Assembly (NCBI GenBank): GCA_019314085.1
Contig: JAFCZZ010000186.1
Span: 1-5,098, forward strand
Source: Deltaproteobacteria bacterium
Lineage (GTDB): Bacteria > Desulfobacterota > Syntrophia > Syntrophales > UBA2210
Direction of reading: 5' to 3'
Length of the DNA: 5,098 nucleotides
The first letter of the stretch is position 1. Each line of letters opens with the position of its first letter. The position numbers were made by a program, and so were the translations under genes. This document shows positions 1 to 5,098 of this stretch, in pieces. Under the pieces are notes generated by a model. That model did no database searches and was not told the DNA's origin. It was given only the letters and a program-made list of their open reading frames with translations.

Positions 1-160
1 TATGATTACTTGTATACCTTGACCACGCCCCATGGAACGTTAATGCCTCAAAAGAGATCAGGATCCGGGACCTATTTTATGCAAATTTCACTATCGTTAT
101 AGTGAACATGTTTTCGATTTAGCCTGCTCGTCAGTATCCCGTCCGATTTTCATTGTAAAG
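1..160. other. Left-edge region with no supportable gene
   Basis: No gene can be supported here. On the plus strand the first frame is open from the window edge to a TAG at 100-102 (33 codons), with no recognisable motif. On the minus strand an ATG at 31-33 begins an open frame of 11 codons running off the edge (MGRGQGIQVII), with only a distant GAGG as a possible ribosome binding site. Either could be a real neighbour, but both are short enough to be chance. The region contains the palindrome at 87-106 and is bounded on the right by the terminator at 163-196. Confidence 0.4.
87..106. promoter_or_regulatory. Perfect 8+8 bp palindrome, possible operator
   Basis: TTCACTAT and its exact reverse complement ATAGTGAA are separated by the 4-nt spacer CGTT. 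It is AT-rich and has no T-tract, so a repressor or activator site is more likely than a terminator. On the minus strand it lies about 55-75 nt upstream of an ATG at 31-33, which would suit control of a leftward gene outside the window. A TAAAAT hexamer follows it on that strand, but no good -35 is seen at normal spacing. The sequence is unlike the palindromes near the regulator gene. The binding protein is unknown. Confidence 0.4.
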
Positions 161-162
161 CA

Positions 163-196
163 AAAAAAGCCATGACCCGAGGGCCATGGCTTTTTT
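163..196. terminator. Bidirectional rho-independent terminator after the thiolase
   Basis: The arms AAAAAAGCCATG (163-174) and CATGGCTTTTTT (185-196) are perfect reverse complements around a 10-nt loop. On the minus strand the stem begins 23 nt after the thiolase stop codon and ends in a run of seven Ts (162-168), so it should end the regulator-fadN-thiolase transcript. The plus strand also has a T6 run, so it could stop rightward transcription too. That fits a convergent neighbour on the left, although none is proven. Confidence 0.88.
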
Positions 197-219
197 GGAT
201 TGGATATAGTTATCAGATG

Positions 220-642
220 CTACAGCATCTCATAGATACCGGCCGCGCCCATACCGCCACCGATACACATGGAGACGATTCCTCTCTTCAGTTTCCGCCT
301 TTTCATTTCGTGCAGCAACTGGGTAGTCAGCTTCGCGCCGGTGCATCCCAGAGGATGGCCGATGGCGATCGCGCCGCCGTTCGGGTTGATCTCGCCCTTC
401 CAGTACCTTTCGGTAAGACCGAGTTCCCTGCAGGAATACAGGGCCTGGGAGGCGAAGGCCTCATTGATCTCGAACAGTTCGATGTCGTCCGTCGTCATCC
501 CGGCCAGCTTCAGGACCTTCGGGATCGCGTAACGGGGGCCGACACCCATCTCCTCCGGCTTGTTTCCCGCAACCGCATAATAGGTCAGCTTGGCGAGGGG
601 TTTCAGCCCCAGTTCATCCGCTTTCTCGGCGGACATGATCAT
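220..642 (-). CDS. C-terminal thiolase fragment, possible re-initiation at an ATGA overlap
   Basis: This is the second reading frame of the split thiolase. It holds the end of Thiolase_N ([17 protein letters not shown]) and all of Thiolase_C, including [24 protein letters not shown] with the catalytic histidine, and the final [15 protein letters not shown]. The first ATG compatible with thiolase sequence (640-642) overlaps the upstream TGA as ATGA, giving 140 residues. An earlier ATG at 754-756 in this frame would add residues that match no thiolase and simply read the upstream coding sequence out of frame. There is no convincing ribosome binding site before 642, so expression would depend on coupling to the upstream frame. 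Whether it is translated at all is unknown. Confidence 0.45.
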   Translation of the reverse strand: MIMSAEKADELGLKPLAKLTYYAVAGNKPEEMGVGPRYAIPKVLKLAGMTTDDIELFEINEAFASQALYSCRELGLTERYWKGEINPNGGAIAIGHPLGCTGAKLTTQLLHEMKRRKLKRGIVSMCIGGGMGAAGIYEML

Positions 643-648
643 CTCATC
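639..648. repeat. 5-bp tandem duplication TCATC x2 (GATGA x2 on the coding strand)
   Basis: Two exact adjacent copies occupy 639-643 and 644-648, and neither neighbouring base extends the repeat. Removing one copy converts the coding strand to TCG ATG ATC ATG TCC, read S-M-I-M-S. This joins DGAAF to [10 protein letters not shown] with the four-residue spacing between DGAA and MS usual in thiolases. A single-base insertion in the nearby GGGG run would also restore the frame, but it would give [12 protein letters not shown], two residues too long and without the DGAA motif. The duplication is therefore the best explanation of the frameshift. Confidence 0.85.
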
Positions 649-1412
649 GAGAAGGCAGCCCCGTCCGTCATCTGTGACGAGTTCGCCGCGGTCACCGAAC
701 CGCCCAGCTTGAAGGGAGATTTCAGTCTCGCCATGTTCTCCATTGTCGAGGGCCATCTCACACCATCATCCATATCAAAGACAAAGGTATCTCTGACCCA
801 CTGCCCCTTCTTGTCCTTCTTGTACTTCCAGGCATCGATGGGAATGATTTCCTCTTTCCACACGCCCGACTGTACGGCATCGTAGGCCCTGTGGTTGCTC
901 TCCAGTCCCATCTTGTCCTGGTCTTCACGGCTAATGCCGTAATTGGCCGCAATATTCTCCGCGGTGATGCCCATCGACACATAGGCCATCGGGAGATCAC
1001 CCCAGTCGGGATGCGGGCGGGTTATCCATCCACCCATCGGTATATGACTCATGGTCTCGCAGCCGCCGGCAACAATTATATCCGACCATCCCGCCCTGAC
1101 CTTTGCGGTTGCATCCGCTATGGACTGGATACCGGAAGAGCAGAAACGGTTGACCGTCATTCCCGAGGTGGTTATCGGGAACCCGGCACCAAGCCCTATG
1201 ACCCTGCCGAGGTTCATCCCCTGTTCGGCCTCGGGGAATGAACACCCACAGACTATATCGTCGACATCTTCGTGTTTGACCTGCGGCACTCTTTTCATAA
1301 GTCCCTTGAGCACCTGGATTCCTATCTCGTCTCCTCTGGTCTGGGCAAGACCGCCTCTCTTGTACCGTCCGCCCGGACTCCTTACTGTCTCAACAATAAC
1401 AGCTTCACGCAT
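639..1412 (-). CDS. N-terminal thiolase fragment (257 codons before premature stop)
   Basis: This is the first of the two reading frames into which the thiolase is split. It carries nearly the whole Thiolase_N domain: the start [13 protein letters not shown], the nucleophilic cysteine in NRFCSSG (Cys91), [11 protein letters not shown] (116-126), and the loop ending in [16 protein letters not shown] (about 238-253). Translation reads two residues beyond the last family-like stretch and stops at TGA (639-641). Without the His351 and Cys381 loops this product alone should be inactive (family knowledge). A longer in-frame start at 1460 exists, but its 16 extra residues precede the strong ribosome binding site, so I reject it. 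Confidence 0.6.
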   Translation of the reverse strand: MREAVIVETVRSPGGRYKRGGLAQTRGDEIGIQVLKGLMKRVPQVKHEDVDDIVCGCSFPEAEQGMNLGRVIGLGAGFPITTSGMTVNRFCSSGIQSIADATAKVRAGWSDIIVAGGCETMSHIPMGGWITRPHPDWGDLPMAYVSMGITAENIAANYGISREDQDKMGLESNHRAYDAVQSGVWKEEIIPIDAWKYKKDKKGQWVRDTFVFDMDDGVRWPSTMENMARLKSPFKLGGSVTAANSSQMTDGAAFSMR

Positions 1413-1418
1413 AATAAT

Positions 1419-1425
1419 CCTCCTT
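1419..1425 (-). promoter_or_regulatory. Ribosome binding site of the thiolase
   Basis: AAGGAGG on the minus strand sits 6 nt before the ATG at 1410-1412. It decides the start in favour of [10 protein letters not shown] over an ATG 48 nt further upstream. Confidence 0.85.
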
Positions 1426-1435
1426 ATCGTCTGGT

Positions 1436-1456
1436 GCCGCGCGGGTTCTGCGCGGC
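1436..1456 (-). other. Intercistronic GC-rich hairpin between fadN and the thiolase
   Basis: GCCGCGC (1436-1442) and GCGCGGC (1450-1456) are perfect complements with a 7-nt loop. In the mRNA the hairpin lies 13 nt after the fadN stop and 10 nt before the thiolase ribosome binding site. No U-run follows, so it is not a standard terminator. An mRNA processing or stability element that sets the fadN to thiolase ratio is possible (inference). A chance structure in GC-rich DNA cannot be excluded. Confidence 0.45.
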
Positions 1457-1469
1457 TCAACGGTTAAAT

Positions 1470-3890
1470 TTAGTTACGAAGCGGTTTGCCCGTCGTGAGC
1501 ATGTGCGTAATACGCTCCTGCGTCTTCGCCTCACCGGCAAGACTGAGGAATGCCTCCCGTTCGCGATCAAGGATCGCGTCTTCGGTCACGAAGGTGTTCT
1601 CGGGACACTGACCACCGGAGAGGACCCACGCAACCTTCATGGTGACATGCAGGTCGTAGTCGGACATGTAGTTCCCATGTTTCATGTTGAACAGGTAGGC
1701 ATGCACGATACCCATAAAGTTCTCTCCCATAACGGGGATCATGTCAGGCTTTTTCCTCCTGAAGCTCCTGGCCATCGCCAGGACGAGGTCCTTGGCGTCC
1801 CAGATCTGGTGCGCACGGTTGAGACTCAGATTTTCTGTCTTCCTGACATATCCCATTTCCATCGCCTCCACCGCGCTGGTGGACACCGATGCCTGTGCGA
1901 TGTTCCCCAGGATCTTCTGATAGATGGGATCCAGGTTTGCAACCTCACCGATACCAGACGGCAGGCCCTCGGTGCAGCGCACCATCAGTTCCTTGCATCC
2001 GCCACCCGCGGGGAGCAGACCAACGCCTACTTCCACCAGGCCCATGTATGACTCGCCGCAGGGCTGGCAACGGTGGCCGTGCATGGCTATCTCGCAGCCT
2101 CCGCCCAGTGCCATACCCGCCGGAGCGGTGACGACCGGTTTGTCCAGATATTTCAGTCTCATGTTGGCGTACTGCAGGTTGTGGATCTCTTTACCGATAT
2201 CATCCCACTTTCCCTCCTGGACTGCCACGAGGAGGTTAAAGACATTGGCGCCTACCGAATAGTTCGTGGCATGGTTCGCAACGACCATACCCTCGAAATC
2301 CTTCTCCACGATATCACAGCTGTCGTATATCATCTGTGTGAGGTCACCATCGATGGCGTTCATCTTGGTGTGGAATTCGAGGCATGCCACGCCGTCACCG
2401 ATATCCACGAGAGAGGCGCCTGCATTCTCCTTGATGACCTTCTTCTTCGCCTTGAGCTCGGGGAGGAGGATAATCCGGGGATTATCTTCCATCTTCGCGT
2501 ACGCCTTCTTGGCGAAGTCGTAGTAGTATTTTCCGTCCTTCTTCTCCGTGTAGAAGGTCTCACATTTTTTCTTCAGCATCTCGGTGATCTTTTCGGGGAC
2601 ATCCAGCCCGAGCTTCTTCATCACCTCTACCGATTCCTTCACACCAACAGCATCCCACGTTTCGAAGGGGCCCATCTGGTGGTTGTATCCCCACTTCATG
2701 GTGTTGTCGATCTGGTACACCGTGTCGGCGATTTCGGGAATGCGGTTTGCCGAATAGATGAAGTTCCTGCAGAGGTACTGCCGTGCGACATCGGCGGCGG
2801 CATCCTTCTCGGAATAGAAGAGGGCCTTCAGCTTCGCGCCGAACCCTCCGGCTGTCTTCGCCGCCTCTGTAATGGATTCGAAGACAGGTTTCTCGAAGGG
2901 GGCATACTCCATGGTCTTATAGTCGAGGACCAGTTTGACTTTCTTCCCCTTCTCATTCTTCGCCCTCTTGTAGAAGCCCTGCCCCGACTTGTTGCCGAGC
3001 CACTTGTTCTCCAGCATCTTGGCCATGAAATCGGGGCCCTTGAAGATATCGACCATCTCATCGTCCGGTACCGCCGCGACGAGATTCTTGTTGACATGAT
3101 CGCCGGTGTCCAGACCGACGAGGTCAAGGGTTCCGAAGATCGCGGAGCCGGGTCTGCCGAGGGGCTTGGAGATGATGGCATCCATCTCCGGCACCGACAT
3201 TCCCTTGCTGACCATGGTGTCGATCGCGTTCGATATATCAAAGGTACCGATACGGTTCGCGATAAAGTTGGGAACGTCTTTGCAGAGGACAACGCCCTTG
3301 CCGACGACGTTCTCCAGAAAATCTTTCATGTAGGCAACGAGATCCTTCTTCGTTGTCACGTCGGGTATCAGCTCCACCAGCCTCATATAGCGGGGAGGAT
3401 TAAAGAAGTGCACGCCCAGGAAACGTTCCTTCATCTTCGCGCCCATCTTCGACGAGATATCCTTGATCGGAATCCCGGATGTGTTGGAGGCAACGATACA
3501 ATCTGCCTTCACAACCTTTTCCAGCTTCGCGAAGAGCTCCTGTTTGATCTTGAGGTTCTCGACCACCACCTCGAGCACAAAATCAACATCCTTCAGGAGG
3601 TCGTTGTTGTCTTCAAGGTTACCGATGGTGATCATCGACGCAAGCTTTTTGGAAAAGAAGCTTGCCGGTTTGGATTTCGTCACGCCGGCCAGCCCGTTCG
3701 CCGCGAAACTGTTTCGCCACGCCTTGCTCTCCTTTGTCAAACCCTTCTTCAGATCCTTTTCGCTCGGATCAAAGGGAGGCACGATATCAAGCATCACGCT
3801 CTCGATCCCTGCATTGGCCAGGTGAGCTGCTATCGTAGCACCCATGACTCCCGCCCCTATAACGGCGGCTTTCCTGATTTTATACGGCAT
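1470..3890 (-). CDS. fadN: 3-hydroxyacyl-CoA dehydrogenase / enoyl-CoA hydratase fusion (FadN type)
   Basis: This 806-residue bifunctional cytoplasmic enzyme would hydrate trans-2-enoyl-CoA and oxidise (S)-3-hydroxyacyl-CoA with NAD+. The N-terminal Rossmann domain (about 5-205) has GAGVMG at 12-17. Dehydrogenase residues by family alignment are Ser138, His161 (GVHFFNPP), Glu173 and Asn212 (ANR). Two dehydrogenase C-terminal domains follow (about 207-310 and 365-460, the second with GYNHQMGPFETWDAVG). The crotonase-like domain (about 490-710) has NYSVGAN, GMALGGGCE with Glu600, and YMGLVEVGVGLLP with Glu620, matching the two catalytic glutamates. The ending HMLTTGKPLRN is typical of FadN. Dehydrogenase-first order separates it from E. 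coli FadB, where the hydratase comes first. Length is close to Bacillus FadN (about 790). AAGGAGG at 3897-3903, 6 nt upstream, fixes the start. It lies 56 nt after the regulator and 57 nt before the thiolase. Confidence 0.93.
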   Translation of the reverse strand: MPYKIRKAAVIGAGVMGATIAAHLANAGIESVMLDIVPPFDPSEKDLKKGLTKESKAWRNSFAANGLAGVTKSKPASFFSKKLASMITIGNLEDNNDLLKDVDFVLEVVVENLKIKQELFAKLEKVVKADCIVASNTSGIPIKDISSKMGAKMKERFLGVHFFNPPRYMRLVELIPDVTTKKDLVAYMKDFLENVVGKGVVLCKDVPNFIANRIGTFDISNAIDTMVSKGMSVPEMDAIISKPLGRPGSAIFGTLDLVGLDTGDHVNKNLVAAVPDDEMVDIFKGPDFMAKMLENKWLGNKSGQGFYKRAKNEKGKKVKLVLDYKTMEYAPFEKPVFESITEAAKTAGGFGAKLKALFYSEKDAAADVARQYLCRNFIYSANRIPEIADTVYQIDNTMKWGYNHQMGPFETWDAVGVKESVEVMKKLGLDVPEKITEMLKKKCETFYTEKKDGKYYYDFAKKAYAKMEDNPRIILLPELKAKKKVIKENAGASLVDIGDGVACLEFHTKMNAIDGDLTQMIYDSCDIVEKDFEGMVVANHATNYSVGANVFNLLVAVQEGKWDDIGKEIHNLQYANMRLKYLDKPVVTAPAGMALGGGCEIAMHGHRCQPCGESYMGLVEVGVGLLPAGGGCKELMVRCTEGLPSGIGEVANLDPIYQKILGNIAQASVSTSAVEAMEMGYVRKTENLSLNRAHQIWDAKDLVLAMARSFRRKKPDMIPVMGENFMGIVHAYLFNMKHGNYMSDYDLHVTMKVAWVLSGGQCPENTFVTEDAILDREREAFLSLAGEAKTQERITHMLTTGKPLRN

Positions 3891-3896
3891 ATCACT

Positions 3897-3903
3897 CCTC
3901 CTT
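3897..3903 (-). promoter_or_regulatory. Ribosome binding site of fadN
   Basis: AAGGAGG on the minus strand lies 6 nt before the ATG at 3888-3890. It has the same core and spacing as the thiolase site, supporting this start. Confidence 0.85.
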
Positions 3904-3911
3904 CGTTAGGT

Positions 3912-3934
3912 GTAAAACAAGCATTTTGTTTTAC
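3912..3934. promoter_or_regulatory. Perfect 9+9 bp palindrome between regulator gene and fadN, likely operator
   Basis: GTAAAACAA (3912-3920) and TTGTTTTAC (3926-3934) are exact reverse complements around a 5-nt spacer. It lies 8 nt upstream of the fadN ribosome binding site and 12 nt after the regulator stop codon. Its size and symmetry fit a TetR-type operator, so the adjacent regulator is the natural candidate (inference). The AT-rich arms and the lack of a following T-tract argue against a terminator. An RNA hairpin near the ribosome binding site is the alternative. I found no convincing -35/-10 pair beside it. Confidence 0.55.
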
Positions 3935-3946
3935 GTTTGGTTTGTC

Positions 3947-4591
3947 CTAGACCGCATCGGATTTTTTGAGACCCTCTATGAAAATCCTCAAGCACCCGTC
4001 AACGTTGGAATGTATCCTCTCCTCTCTGGTTGCCTCTTTACCGATAAAGAGGTGAAGCGAAATCACCCCGTTGAGCATTCCCCAGAAGGCATTCCTCATG
4101 ACCCTTACATCCTCTCTCCCGAGAAGAAATTCTCCTTTGTCAATCCCGTATTGAAATATGCTCTCAGTAACGGAGATCGCCTTGTTTGTTTCCTGGATAA
4201 TTCTTTGATCTGTATCTTGTGAAAGGTTCAAATTATCGGCATGCATCATGAAATTCATCAGGAGCCTGAACAGCTCCCTGTCCTTCAGGAAAAAACCCAC
4301 ATAGAGATGGGCGAACCCCATCAGGACCTCCGACGCGCTGCTCTTGCCGTCAAATATGGGAAGGACCTCCTTGTGAACCCTCCCGATATCGTCCAGCAGT
4401 ATCTGGGCGCATAGCTCTTCCTTACTGCTGAAATAGAGATAGATCGCCCCCTTGCTCAACTCGGCCTTTCTCGCGATATCCGCAATGGTGACAGGCCTGT
4501 TCCCCTGTTTGAAGAACAGCCTCCTGGCAGCCTTGAGAATGGCCTTCCGCCTCTGCCTTTTCTCTTTCTCTCTGCGTTTCTCCAGAACCAA
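3947..4591 (-). CDS. TetR/AcrR-family transcriptional regulator
   Basis: This 214-residue protein has the usual TetR size and layout. A basic N-terminus (RREKEKRQRRKAILKAARRLF) leads into the DNA-binding domain, with the helix-turn-helix at about 34-60 (VTIADIARKAELSKGAIYLYFSSKEEL), the most conserved TetR stretch. The remainder (about 70-210) is a mostly helical ligand-binding region with no motif that names the ligand. The start is TTG (4589-4591), the only usable start in frame between the upstream in-frame stop and the DNA-binding domain, preceded by GGGGGA at 4598-4603 with a 6-nt spacer. It reads in the same direction as fadN with 56 nt and no terminator between, so all three genes are probably co-transcribed. 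A role as acyl-CoA-responsive repressor of the operon is inferred from context, as for Bacillus FadR. Confidence 0.9.
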   Translation of the reverse strand: MVLEKRREKEKRQRRKAILKAARRLFFKQGNRPVTIADIARKAELSKGAIYLYFSSKEELCAQILLDDIGRVHKEVLPIFDGKSSASEVLMGFAHLYVGFFLKDRELFRLLMNFMMHADNLNLSQDTDQRIIQETNKAISVTESIFQYGIDKGEFLLGREDVRVMRNAFWGMLNGVISLHLFIGKEATREERIHSNVDGCLRIFIEGLKKSDAV

Positions 4592-4597
4592 TCGCGT

Positions 4598-4603
4598 TCC
4601 CCC
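4598..4603 (-). promoter_or_regulatory. Ribosome binding site deciding a TTG start of the regulator
   Basis: GGGGGA on the minus strand ends 6 nt before the TTG at 4589-4591. An ATG at 4604-4606 is closer to a normal start codon, but it is in a different frame from the regulator, so TTG is preferred. Confidence 0.6.
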
Positions 4604-4611
4604 ATTTACGC

Positions 4612-4621
4612 GCTTGTTTTA
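4612..4621 (-). promoter_or_regulatory. Possible half-site shared with the fadN-upstream palindrome
   Basis: On the minus strand this reads TAAAACAAGC, identical over 10 bases to plus-strand 3913-3922, which is the left arm of the palindrome before fadN plus one spacer base. It lies just upstream of the regulator ribosome binding site. No matching inverted arm is present here. A shared weak binding site is possible, but the sequence is short and AT-rich. Confidence 0.25.
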
Positions 4622-4673
4622 AATGCCCTCGGGCCCAGCATGCAATGGCAACAAGGGCTTCTATCTAAACAAA

Positions 4674-4697
4674 GGTCAAAATATGACCACAGGTCAT
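4674..4697. promoter_or_regulatory. Three alternating GGTCA half-sites upstream of the regulator
   Basis: GGTCA (4674-4678), TGACC (4684-4688) and GGTCA (4692-4696) alternate in orientation. The right-hand pair forms a perfect palindrome, ATGACC-ACA-GGTCAT (4683-4697). The cluster is about 85-105 nt upstream of the regulator start, in the divergent gap, where an autoregulatory operator or activator site would be expected. On the minus strand the left copy reads TTGACC, which could serve as a -35, but no good -10 follows at 17 nt. The cognate protein is not identifiable from sequence. Confidence 0.45.
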
Positions 4698-4870
4698 GCC
4701 CCTCTTAAGCGATAAAGTCCACGTTGTCAAGGAAAAATTCCGTTGATCCAACATATAGTCTGGCAAAGGGGGAACAGGGTGTTACGGTTCCTTGGTTTCA
4801 GGGCAACGGTATGGTTGTGGAAGACACTGCCGGGGACAGCATTAGGATTCAGGAATACGTCAATTTATTG
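4698..4870. other. Intergenic stretch with no gene seen
   Basis: This lies between the GGTCA cluster and the tRNA promoter. The only long plus-strand frame starts at TTG 4724 and runs into the tRNA, with no ribosome binding site, so it is not a gene. Minor symmetry is present (GGAA-AAA-TTCC at 4731-4741), but nothing else can be named. Confidence 0.5.
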
Positions 4871-4899
4871 TTGACAGGGGGGTCGATAAAGATTATAAG
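4871..4899 (+). promoter_or_regulatory. Sigma70-type promoter of the tRNA-Glu gene
   Basis: A perfect -35 TTGACA (4871-4876) and a near-perfect -10 TATAAG (4894-4899) are separated by exactly 17 nt. Transcription should begin near 4906, about 26 nt before the mature tRNA 5' end. This is the strongest promoter visible in the window, as expected for a stable RNA gene. Confidence 0.88.
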
Positions 4900-4931
4900 C
4901 GACAATTCGTTTTCTAATGACACCATAACGC

Positions 4932-5007
4932 GTCCCCATCGTCTAGTGGCCTAGGACACCGGCTTTTCACGCCGGCAGCCGGGGTTCGACTCCCCGTGGG
5001 GACGCCA
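4932..5007 (+). tRNA. tRNA-Glu (anticodon UUC)
   Basis: A 76-nt cloverleaf can be drawn fully. The acceptor stem is GTCCCCA (4932-4938) with TGGGGAC (4997-5003). The D arm closes with GTC (4941-4943) and GAC (4955-4957). The anticodon stem CCGGC/GCCGG (4959-4963, 4971-4975) holds the loop TTTTCAC with anticodon TTC at 4966-4968. The T arm is CGGGG/CCCCG with loop TTCGACT (4985-4991). The discriminator is G5004 and the CCA end is encoded (5005-5007). It decodes GAA/GAG and stands alone, with its own promoter and terminator, divergent from the fad operon. Confidence 0.97.
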
Positions 5008-5021
5008 TTTTTATCATCAAT

Positions 5022-5050
5022 GGGTTACATGGTCATCGTAACCCTTTTTT
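5022..5050 (+). terminator. Rho-independent terminator of the tRNA-Glu transcript
   Basis: GGGTTAC (5022-5028) and GTAACCC (5038-5044) form a perfect 7-bp stem with a 9-nt loop, followed by T6 (5045-5050). It lies 14 nt after the tRNA CCA end, so the tRNA is transcribed as a single-gene unit. The last 48 nt of the window show no feature I can name. Confidence 0.88.
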
Positions 5051-5098
5051 AGTTTTAACGTCACCTCACGGACACTGTCAATCCTGGCTTTGGGGGTG

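Larger units (their letters stand above)
220..1412 (-). pseudogene. Acetyl-CoA acyltransferase (thiolase), frameshifted by a 5-bp duplication
   Basis: This is a degradative-type thiolase that would cleave 3-oxoacyl-CoA with CoA to give acetyl-CoA and a shortened acyl-CoA, the last step of cytoplasmic beta-oxidation. The start at 1412 ([13 protein letters not shown]) has an AAGGAGG ribosome binding site at 1419-1425 with a 6-nt spacer. The frame is lost after DGAAFSM by a 5-bp tandem duplication at 639-648 and is open again in another frame to TAG at 220-222. Deleting one copy gives 395 residues, normal for the family, with Cys91, Asn315 (NEAFA), His351 (GHPLG) and Cys381 (CIGGGMG). No other lesion is visible, so the event is recent or is an assembly or sequencing error. 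The gene starts 57 nt after the fadN stop and forms one operon with it. fadA is assigned from family plus context; an acetoacetyl-CoA thiolase role cannot be excluded. Confidence 0.85.

Noticed and set aside
1..102. Possible 3' end of a plus-strand gene, or 5' end of a minus-strand gene (1-33)
   Set aside because: Both frames are short, unrecognisable and expected by chance; the flank is needed to decide.
647..668. Single-base error in the GGGG run as the cause of the thiolase frameshift
   Set aside because: It restores the frame, but destroys the DGAA motif and makes the loop two residues too long, unlike removal of one 5-bp copy.
643..756. Upstream start (ATG 754-756) for the C-terminal thiolase frame
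   Set aside because: The added residues read the thiolase coding sequence out of frame and match no thiolase.
1413..1460. A 16-residue N-terminal extension of the thiolase
   Set aside because: The strong ribosome binding site and GC hairpin lie inside this stretch, and thiolases begin at the [10 protein letters not shown] position.
1272..2051. A 259-codon open frame on the plus strand
   Set aside because: It spans the thiolase 5' end, the gap and the fadN 3' end on the opposite strand, so it is a by-product of those genes.
2073..3950. A 625-codon open frame on the plus strand
   Set aside because: It lies antisense to fadN, begins without a ribosome binding site and shows no family motifs. 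It is the mirror of the GC-biased codon use of a well-supported gene.
4724..4954. A 76-codon plus-strand frame from TTG
   Set aside because: It runs through the tRNA promoter and into the tRNA gene and has no ribosome binding site.
4932..5007. tRNA-Glu as an integration site of a mobile element
   Set aside because: No integrase and no repeat of the tRNA 3' end are visible in the window.

Overview
The window carries a compact fatty-acid beta-oxidation operon on the minus strand, read right to left: a TetR-family regulator (3947-4591, TTG start), a FadN-type fused 3-hydroxyacyl-CoA dehydrogenase/enoyl-CoA hydratase (1470-3890), and a FadA-type thiolase (220-1412). A separate plus-strand tRNA-Glu(UUC) gene (4932-5007) has its own promoter and terminator on the right. 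The order fadN then fadA, with dehydrogenase before hydratase in the fusion, is the Bacillus fadN/fadA arrangement. The GC-leaning coding sequence, strong AAGGAGG ribosome binding sites and encoded tRNA CCA suggest a bacterium, perhaps a Desulfobacterota/syntrophic-type anaerobe. That placement is an impression from protein style, not a proof.

Layout: 1-160 has no gene I can support but holds a perfect 8+8 palindrome (87-106). A bidirectional terminator (163-196) closes the operon. The thiolase follows, then a 57-nt gap with a GC-rich hairpin, then fadN. Next is a 56-nt gap with a perfect 9+9 AT-rich palindrome, then the regulator. The 340-nt divergent gap that follows contains three alternating GGTCA half-sites and a near-consensus sigma70 promoter driving the tRNA. 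A rho-independent terminator (5022-5050) ends the tRNA transcript.

How the genes work together: FadN hydrates trans-2-enoyl-CoA and oxidises the 3-hydroxyacyl-CoA with NAD+. The thiolase cleaves the 3-oxoacyl-CoA with CoA to acetyl-CoA and a shortened acyl-CoA. The TetR protein is the likely local repressor, probably sensing an acyl-CoA (inference). No acyl-CoA dehydrogenase or ligase is present here.

The most notable observation is that the thiolase reading frame is broken by one exact 5-bp tandem duplication (639-648). Removing one copy restores a 395-residue thiolase with all motifs and canonical spacing. The duplication also creates an ATGA stop/start overlap. I did not find evidence of a wholly new biological system; the rest is a recognisable metabolic operon with several candidate regulatory sites.
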